64,000 nucleotides of DNA from NCBI RefSeq assembly GCF_024172085.1, contig NZ_JAMZDZ010000001.1:1054001-1118000 (forward strand). Direction: 5' to 3'. This DNA comes from Hamadaea flava (GTDB lineage: Bacteria; Actinomycetota; Actinomycetes; Mycobacteriales; Micromonosporaceae). A program made the position numbers and the translations under genes. Below the pieces are notes generated by a model. It made no database searches. It was given only the letters and a program-made list of their open reading frames with translations, and was not told the origin of the DNA. This document shows, in pieces, positions 58,712-64,000 of the stretch. Every line of letters begins with the position of its first letter. Within the stretch, counting starts at the first letter, position 1.

Positions 58712-59149
58712 ATGGCGAAGGAAGAGAAGTCCGCCGCGCTCGACCGGCTCCTCGACCGTGCGTTCCGCGACGGCGGTGAGAAGAACACGACCGAGCTGCG
58801 GGCGGAGGCGGAGCGGCAGCACGCCCCATCCGGCCTGCTGGCCCGGCTCGACCTCGTGCCGGAAGGCCGGTACACCCGGGAGGGCCTGCTCATGGCACTG
58901 CCGGAGGAGGACGCCGACCTGTGGCGCGATCCCGAGTCGTTGCCGTTGTCCGAGCTGGACCGGGCGCTCGCGACCTACTCCTCGGACGGTCAGGCCGACG
59001 ATGTGACCGGGGAGGACGCCGGGGCCGAGGAGGAGTTCGGCGAGACGCCCTGGGCGCTGCAGGATCACGAGAAGGGCGATCCCGACCCCACCTCGGTGGA
59101 GGGCCGCCGGTTGCGTCCGTCGCCGGAGGGCCGCACCGGTCCAGGCTGA
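58712..59149 (+). CDS. DUF2795-like acidic protein, long version
   Basis: A 145-residue acidic protein. Its first 80 residues match the 71-residue protein at 25306: LLDRAFRDGGEKNTTELRAE, then GLLARLDLVPEGRYTREGLL, the RLDxVPEGxYxRxx core. A hydrophilic, aspartate-rich tail of 60 residues follows (DDVTGEDAGAEEEFGETPWA). The ATG at 58712 is six bases after a TATGCA box and two after GGAGG, so a leaderless start is likelier than a Shine-Dalgarno start. The CoA-transferase gene follows 22 bases later. Confidence 0.7.
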   Translation: MAKEEKSAALDRLLDRAFRDGGEKNTTELRAEAERQHAPSGLLARLDLVPEGRYTREGLLMALPEEDADLWRDPESLPLSELDRALATYSSDGQADDVTGEDAGAEEEFGETPWALQDHEKGDPDPTSVEGRRLRPSPEGRTGPG

Positions 59150-59171
59150 TCGGGCGCATACCCTCGGACGC

Positions 59172-60458
59172 ATGCGCACAGCGTTCGAGCAGGCGTGGAC
59201 GGCGCTCGGCGGCGGGCCGGCGCCCGCGTACCGCGTAGCGGATCAGCCGGTGCTGGCGGCCGCGCTCCCAGTCGCCGACCTCGCGTTGGCGACCGTGACC
59301 GCGTGCGCCTGCGCGGCGGCCGAGTTGGCGCAAGCCCGTGGCGCGAAGACACCCGAGGTGGAGATCGACGCCGCACGCGTCGCGACCGCGTTCACCAGCG
59401 ACCGGCACCTGCGCCGCGCCGGGCACGGCTTCGAGGCGTTCGCGCCGGACTCGGCGTTCTTCCGCGCCGCCGACGGCTGGGTGCGTACCCACGCGAACTA
59501 TCCGCATCACCGCGAACGGCTCCACCGGATCCTCGGCCCCGACGTCCGCGCGGCCATCGCCGAACGGTCCGCTCAGGAGGTGGAGACGCAGGTGCTCGCC
59601 GCGGGCGGGCTCGCGTTCGCCGTGCGTACGGCCCAGGAATGGGCAGCCTCCGCGCCAGGCCAGGCCGTCGCCCGGTTGCCGCTGATCGTCCATTCCGATC
59701 CAGCTCCAGCGATACGCCGAAAGCAGCGACCGGTGCTCACCGGTGATCGCCCGGCGGCCGGATACAAGGTGCTGGATTTGACGAGGGTGATCGCCGGCCC
59801 GGTCGCCACCCGTACGCTCGCCTTCCTGGGCGCCGACGTGCTCCGGATCGATCCGCCGCAGTTGCCGGAGCTGGAAGGCCAGTGGCTCGACACCGGGCTC
59901 GGCAAACGGTCCACGCAACTCGACCTGGCCCGCCCCACCGATCACGCCGCCTTCGCGGAGTTGCTGGCCGACGCCGACGTGGTGGTGACCGGCTACCGGC
60001 CGGGTGCGCTGGACCGGTTCGGCCTGTCCCCCGCCGCCCTGCTCGATCGGCGGCCGGGCCTCGTGGTCGCGAGGCTCTCGGCCTGGGGCGGCGACGGGCC
60101 CTGGTCCGGCCGGCGCGGCTTCGACAGCCTGGTCCAGGCGGCCACCGGCATCGCGCTCATCGAGGGCACCACCGAGGGCACTGTGGACAGACCGGGGGTG
60201 CTGCCGGCGCAGGCGCTCGACCACGGCACCGGCTACCTGCTCGCCGCTGCCGTGTTGCGCGCGTTGGCCGCCCAGCTCAGCACGGACTCCGGTCACATCG
60301 CCGAGTTGTGCCTTGCGCGTACCAGTAGATGGCTCTTGGACCTGCCCCCGCGCGAACAGCTGGCGGGCCGCGAGCCGGAACCGACGCTGACCACGGTGGG
60401 TGACTTGACCGTGGCCCAGCCTGCCTTCGGTTCCGGCTCGTGGCCCGGGAGGCCCTAG
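59172..60458 (+). CDS. Class III CoA-transferase family protein
   Basis: A 428-residue CaiB/BaiF-type protein. The second half holds the family domain start VLDLTRVIAGPVATRTLAFLGADVLRID, the conserved VVVTGYRPGALDRFGLSP, and the active-site region LPAQALDHGTGYLLAAAVL, where the family's catalytic aspartate sits (about residue 360). The first 190 residues are a degenerate second domain, as in other two-domain members. ATG at 59172 follows TACCCT by seven bases (leaderless). It may move CoA between organic acids; substrate unknown. Confidence 0.82.
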   Translation: MRTAFEQAWTALGGGPAPAYRVADQPVLAAALPVADLALATVTACACAAAELAQARGAKTPEVEIDAARVATAFTSDRHLRRAGHGFEAFAPDSAFFRAADGWVRTHANYPHHRERLHRILGPDVRAAIAERSAQEVETQVLAAGGLAFAVRTAQEWAASAPGQAVARLPLIVHSDPAPAIRRKQRPVLTGDRPAAGYKVLDLTRVIAGPVATRTLAFLGADVLRIDPPQLPELEGQWLDTGLGKRSTQLDLARPTDHAAFAELLADADVVVTGYRPGALDRFGLSPAALLDRRPGLVVARLSAWGGDGPWSGRRGFDSLVQAATGIALIEGTTEGTVDRPGVLPAQALDHGTGYLLAAAVLRALAAQLSTDSGHIAELCLARTSRWLLDLPPREQLAGREPEPTLTTVGDLTVAQPAFGSGSWPGRP

Positions 60459-60467
60459 TCGGGAGAT

Positions 60468-62234
60468 CTAGCCCTGGTACTGGGCGACGATCTTGGTGAA
60501 GTCGTAGGGCTGTTGCGAGATGCCGCTGCACGCGTCGGCGTCGGTCCCGCCGCCGCAGGCGCGGTCGCGGTTGATCGACCAGTACGCGAACCGGCCCAGG
60601 TGCTTGCTCTTGGCGTAGGCGAGCATCTGCTGGAAGTCGGCGACGGTGACGGTCTCGCCGGCCTCGTCGGTCTTGCCGTTCATCGACGAGAACCCGACGT
60701 GCGAGTACGCGACCGCGTCCGAATACCCGTACGCGTTCTTGACGGCGTTCTTGAGCCCGTCGGTGGCGGCGATGGTCGCGTCGCCCATGTCGCCGGAGAA
60801 GCCGCCGTAGTCGAAGGGCATGATCGCCCACACGTCGTTGGCGAGCCCGGAGTTCGCGCCCCGCGCGATCATGTCGAGGCCGGTGCTGTCCGGGCCGGTC
60901 GGCGTGGTGCCGAAGGTGATGATCGTCTTGACGCCCGGGTTGTTCGTCTTGACGATCTTCAGCGCGTCGATCACCCGCTGCCGGACCGTCGCGCTCGACC
61001 ACTCCGTGGCCTCGATGTCGATGTCGATCGCCTTCAGCGCGTACGCGTTGATCACCTTCTGGTACGCCCCGGCGAGCGCCGACGCGCTGGTGCATTTCTC
61101 CCCGAGCTTGTCGCCGGACCAGCCGCCGATGGAGACCATGACGTCGCCGCCGTTGGCCCGGATGCGGTTGATCTGGGTCTGGTCGTTGCCGCCGGTCAGC
61201 GGCCGGCTGCCGTCCCAGGCAGGGTTGCAGGTGCCGTCGGACAGGATGAAGGCGAGGGTGAACCACTTGATCCCGGTGGTGTTCATGACGGTGACCGGAT
61301 CCTGCGGGCTGCCCCAGCCGAGGTACTCGTAGGGCGCGGCGGCCATCGGGTTCGCCGGCGGCGTCGTTCCTCCACTAGAGACGGTGATCTTGTCGAGGTT
61401 CGGTCCGCCGTTTGCCGTCGTCGCGGTGGCGCGTACGACGTTGGCTCCGGCGGTCAAGGTCACCGTCTGCGGCACGTCGGCCCAGGTGTCCCAGTTCGTC
61501 GTGGACGCGAAGGCCAGCGAGCCGTTGACGGTCGAGCCGTTCACGGCCACCGACAGCGGCCGGCCGGCCGTGGTGCCGTTGGACGCCCGGAAGGTCAGCG
61601 TGTAGGTCCCGGCGCTCGCCACGCTCACCGAGCACTCCACATAAGAACCGGTCGCGTTGTCGTAGTTCACGAACCCGGCACCGGTGTATCCGGCGTGGTT
61701 GGCCTCGACGACGCCCTGCGCGATCGTGCAGTCCTCGGCCTGGTAGACGGTCGCGATGGGGGTCGGCGTGACCTCGACGTCGAGGTAGTCGACGTTGGCG
61801 TCGCCGTTGGCGGTCGTCGCCGCCAGCTGGATCGTGTTCGACCCGGCGACGACGGGGACGGTCACGGTCTTGGTGACCCATGTCGTCCACGCGCCGGTGC
61901 CGGGGAAGGAGACGGCGGACGCCGCTGTCGCGCCGTTGACGACGACGTTCGCCGGACGGTCGGTGGTCGTGCCGTTGGCGTACCGGAGGCCGAGGGTCGC
62001 GGTGCCGGCCGCGGTGGCGGTCACCGTCCAGGTCACCGAGCCGCCGACGGCGTTGGCGGTGTTGCAGAACCCGGTCCCGGAGTAACCGGCCCAGTTGGAG
62101 TCGATCGTGCCGTCGCAGACGCCGTTCTCCGCCTCGTACCGGGTCGGGGCGGCCGACGCGCCCGGCGCCCAGATCGCGGTGGCCAGCAGCGCGGAGGTGA
62201 GGACGGCCGCCCGCACGAGGGCGTGTCTCTTCAT
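60468..62234 (-). CDS. Secreted GH18 chitinase with two CBM35-like modules
   Basis: A 588-residue exported chitinase. Sec signal to about residue 28 (APGASA). Two CBM35/CBM6-like modules (about 29-157 and 163-286) open RYEAENGVCDGTIDSN and YQAEDCTIAQGV and repeat NGTTxGRP-type loops, paralogous to those of the chitosanase at 9174. After a linker the GH18 barrel (about 295-588) has VMVSIGGWSGD and the catalytic signature AIDIDIEATEW (DxDxE with the acid E), plus WAIMPFDYGG. No fibronectin domain. ATG at 62234 after AGAAGGGAAG. A dyad like that of the chitosanase lies 20 bases upstream. Confidence 0.92.
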   Translation of the reverse strand: MKRHALVRAAVLTSALLATAIWAPGASAAPTRYEAENGVCDGTIDSNWAGYSGTGFCNTANAVGGSVTWTVTATAAGTATLGLRYANGTTTDRPANVVVNGATAASAVSFPGTGAWTTWVTKTVTVPVVAGSNTIQLAATTANGDANVDYLDVEVTPTPIATVYQAEDCTIAQGVVEANHAGYTGAGFVNYDNATGSYVECSVSVASAGTYTLTFRASNGTTAGRPLSVAVNGSTVNGSLAFASTTNWDTWADVPQTVTLTAGANVVRATATTANGGPNLDKITVSSGGTTPPANPMAAAPYEYLGWGSPQDPVTVMNTTGIKWFTLAFILSDGTCNPAWDGSRPLTGGNDQTQINRIRANGGDVMVSIGGWSGDKLGEKCTSASALAGAYQKVINAYALKAIDIDIEATEWSSATVRQRVIDALKIVKTNNPGVKTIITFGTTPTGPDSTGLDMIARGANSGLANDVWAIMPFDYGGFSGDMGDATIAATDGLKNAVKNAYGYSDAVAYSHVGFSSMNGKTDEAGETVTVADFQQMLAYAKSKHLGRFAYWSINRDRACGGGTDADACSGISQQPYDFTKIVAQYQG

Positions 62235-62254
62235 GCGCTTCCCTTCTGGTTTCT

Positions 62255-62273
62255 GTTAGGTAATCTGACTAAC
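62255..62273 (-). promoter_or_regulatory. Operator-like dyad upstream of the chitinase gene
   Basis: GTTAGGTAATCTGACTAAC: GTTAG and CTAAC arms around a 9-base centre. It aligns with the core of the dyad upstream of the chitosanase (10689-10707) at 14 of 19 positions and lies 21 bases before the chitinase start. Confidence 0.65.
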
Positions 62274-62334
62274 CGTCGCATCACGATAGAGCAGTTCCGT
62301 TTTCTTCGAAAGACCGGAATAGAGCGATGGATCG

Positions 62335-62364
62335 TTGACGTGCGCTTAACACCGTGGATATCTT
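62335..62364 (+). promoter_or_regulatory. Promoter of the sugar ABC transporter operon
   Basis: TTGACG (62335-62340), an 18-base spacer, then TATCTT (62359-62364), a sigma-70-like pair. Two ACGTGAACC words follow at 62366 and 62405 in the leader and may bind a regulator. Confidence 0.6.
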
Positions 62365-62452
62365 CACGTGAACCACGGACGCCTGAGCAACATCCGTCCA
62401 CATACGTGAACCGAATCCCGCGCCCCGAACACTTCCCCCTCAAGGAGTGACC

Positions 62453-63781
62453 GTGAAGAGACTCCGGTACGCCGTCGCGCTCCTCGCCGTGATGGCCACC
62501 GCGCTGTCGGCCACCGCGTGCGGCGGCGACGACGGCGCCCAGCAGAACGCCAAGGGAGAGCTGGAGATCTGGATCCGGCAGGCGGCCGGTTCCGACTCGG
62601 CCAAGACCGCCGAGCGCCTGGCGCAGGCGTTCACGCAGGCAAGCGGCGTCCCCACCAAGGTGGTGGCGATCTTCGACGACTTCGAGACCAAGCTTCAGCA
62701 GCAGGGCGCCCAGCACAAGCTGCCCGACATCGTCATCAACGACACCGCACAACTGGGCAACATGCAGTCGCAGGGCTGGCTGCGCCAGGTCGACAAGTCC
62801 ACTTTCGCCGGCGCAGACAAGATCTCCGAGCGAGCCTGGAAGGCGGCGACCGCCACCGACGGCAAGTACTACGGCGTACCGTTCTCGGCGCAGGCGTTCC
62901 TGCTCCTGGTCCGGGCGGACTGGCGCAAGAAGCTGAACCTGCCGGAGCCGAAGACCTGGGCCGACCTGGCCGCCCTCGGCGCGGCGTTCACGAAGAACGA
63001 CCCGGACGGCAACGGCAAGGCCGACACCGCCGGGTTCGACATCCCCGGCACCACGCAGCGCGGCTACATGTCCTGGTACGCCTCCTCGTACATCTGGGGC
63101 AACGGCGGCGACTTCGTGGCGCCGGCCGGAACCGGCAAGTGGAAGCCGGCCGTCGGCGACGCGAAGTCCGTCGAGGCCGTGAAGTGGCTGCAGGACCGGT
63201 TCTGCGTGGACAAGTCGGTGAACCCGGGCGCGGTGAACGTCAACACCACCACCGCGCACGAGGTCTTCGAGAAGAATCAGGCGGGCATCTACCTGGTCGG
63301 CCCGTACGTGCTGGCCCGGTTCGTGAAGAGCCTCGGCAGCGACAAGGTCGAGGCGATCGCGCTGCCGGCCGGCCCGTCCGGCGGTCCCGGCGCGCTGGCC
63401 GAGGGCGAGAACGTCTATCTGATGGCCGGTTCGGACAACGAGGCCGGGCAGAAGAAGTTCGCCGAGTACGCGACCTCGGTCGACGGGCAGAAGATCGGCA
63501 TGAACGCCGACGACCCCGGCGCGATCGTCCGGCTGTCCGTCAACACCGGGGTCGACATGGCCTCGGTCCGCAAGGACCCCCGGTGGCTCGCCTTCCAGAA
63601 GGTCTACGACGAGGCCGGGGTGTACAGCCCGCCGGTGCCCAACTGGGCTCCGTTCCGGCAGACCGCGGCCGACGCCATCAACGCCGTGATGGCCGACTGC
63701 GGCGCCGACGTGCAGGCGGCCATGAACAAGCTGGCCGGCCAGCTCGGTGACCTGCTCTCGAAGCAGAACGCACTCGCCTGA
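62453..63781 (+). CDS. Sugar ABC transporter substrate-binding lipoprotein
   Basis: A 442-residue exported lipoprotein of the family 1 (maltose-type) binding proteins. The lipobox is ALSATACGGDD (Cys about 24). LEIWIRQAAG opens the fold, DKISERAWKAATATDGKYYG and VPFSAQAFLLLVRADWRKKL follow the typical order, and PNWAPFRQTAADAINAVMA is the C-terminal helix region. The GTG at 62453 follows AAGGAG. Its gene overlaps the permease gene. Position next to a secreted chitinase suggests chito-oligosaccharide or other oligosaccharide uptake; that is inference. Confidence 0.9.
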   Translation: MKRLRYAVALLAVMATALSATACGGDDGAQQNAKGELEIWIRQAAGSDSAKTAERLAQAFTQASGVPTKVVAIFDDFETKLQQQGAQHKLPDIVINDTAQLGNMQSQGWLRQVDKSTFAGADKISERAWKAATATDGKYYGVPFSAQAFLLLVRADWRKKLNLPEPKTWADLAALGAAFTKNDPDGNGKADTAGFDIPGTTQRGYMSWYASSYIWGNGGDFVAPAGTGKWKPAVGDAKSVEAVKWLQDRFCVDKSVNPGAVNVNTTTAHEVFEKNQAGIYLVGPYVLARFVKSLGSDKVEAIALPAGPSGGPGALAEGENVYLMAGSDNEAGQKKFAEYATSVDGQKIGMNADDPGAIVRLSVNTGVDMASVRKDPRWLAFQKVYDEAGVYSPPVPNWAPFRQTAADAINAVMADCGADVQAAMNKLAGQLGDLLSKQNALA

Positions 63782-64000
63782 TGGTTCTTCGCACCGCGGA
63801 GTCCCGCCGCGCCATCGGGACCACCGAGGACCGCCGCACGATCCTGGGGCGCCGCCGGCCGCGGCGGCGCTCCCCCGTCGTGCCCTGGCTGTTCCTGGCT
63901 CCGGCCCTGATCCTGCTGTTCTACTTCAAGTACCTGCCGATGGCCGACGGGCTGCGGATGAGCTTCTACGAGATCCGCGGCTATCTCGGCGACCAGTGGG
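63781..64000 (+). CDS. Sugar ABC transporter permease, 3' truncated by window end
   Basis: The first 73 codons. After a basic cytosolic N-terminus (SRRAIGTTEDRRTILGRRRP) comes VVPWLFLAPALILLFYFKYL, the first membrane helix, and the MalF-type loop MADGLRMSFYEIRGYLG. The ATG overlaps the binding-protein stop (TGA at 63779-63781) by one base, so it is the second gene of the operon. Confidence 0.85.
   Translation, partial: MVLRTAESRRAIGTTEDRRTILGRRRPRRRSPVVPWLFLAPALILLFYFKYLPMADGLRMSFYEIRGYLGDQW

Noticed and set aside
1-64000. tRNA or rRNA genes, insertion sequences, prophage
   Set aside because: No clover-leaf, rRNA or transposase/integrase sequence was recognised on either strand.

Overview
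This 64 kb window is one continuous piece of a high-GC actinobacterial chromosome, with about 65 protein genes packed tightly on both strands. Secreted hydrolases carry Sec or Tat signals and CBM35-like modules, class F-type sortases are present, many genes start with GTG, and many -10 boxes lie only 6-8 bases before the start codon (leaderless mRNAs). Together with the frequent CGTACGC word this suggests a filamentous actinomycete, most likely Micromonosporaceae. That placement is inference. I see no rRNA, tRNA, prophage, insertion sequence or CRISPR array.

Layout. 1-9 kb: 3' end of a penicillin-acylase-type enzyme, a tetR-MFS exporter pair with a clear operator, RNase Z, a divergent sliding-clamp paralogue, a PfkB kinase coupled to surE, and an M24 peptidase. 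9-14 kb: a GH75 chitosanase and a DUF4397-sortase-Ser/Thr kinase operon. 14-25 kb: a tetR-controlled heterodimeric ABC exporter, GrpB, an LigD-type DNA ligase, RecQ and SDR enzymes. 25-35 kb: small stress-type proteins, a PASTA lipoprotein, a thiolase/racemase pair for branched acyl-CoA, then an 18-copy 26-bp tandem array abutting a MaoC-ATP-grasp operon that faces a PhzF gene. 35-42 kb: a two-component system, a CE7 esterase, and a metal ABC importer behind a Nur-box-like operator. 42-50 kb: two intergenic minisatellites, a serine hydrolase, a second sortase operon whose sortase has a repeat-encoded tail, tryptophanyl-tRNA synthetase behind a Trp-containing leader peptide and terminator, a PhoX-type phosphatase and a LacI regulator with its operator. 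50-60 kb: a CtpE-like P-type ATPase, a quinone oxidoreductase behind a MerR-type promoter, and several actinobacterial conserved proteins. 60-64 kb: a GH18 chitinase divergent from a sugar ABC transporter that runs off the end.

How parts fit together. The chitosanase (9-10.6 kb) and chitinase (60-62 kb) share both their twin CBM architecture and a 19-bp promoter dyad, so they look co-regulated for chitin/chitosan use; the sugar importer next to the chitinase may take up the products. The two sortase operons suggest envelope functions. Five copies of a roughly 70-100 bp GATCATGA-rich intergenic repeat are scattered through the window. The observations I find most worth following are the trpS leader/attenuator, the 26-bp array beside the MaoC/ATP-grasp genes, the dispersed repeat family, the Nur-like box, and the shared hydrolase operator.
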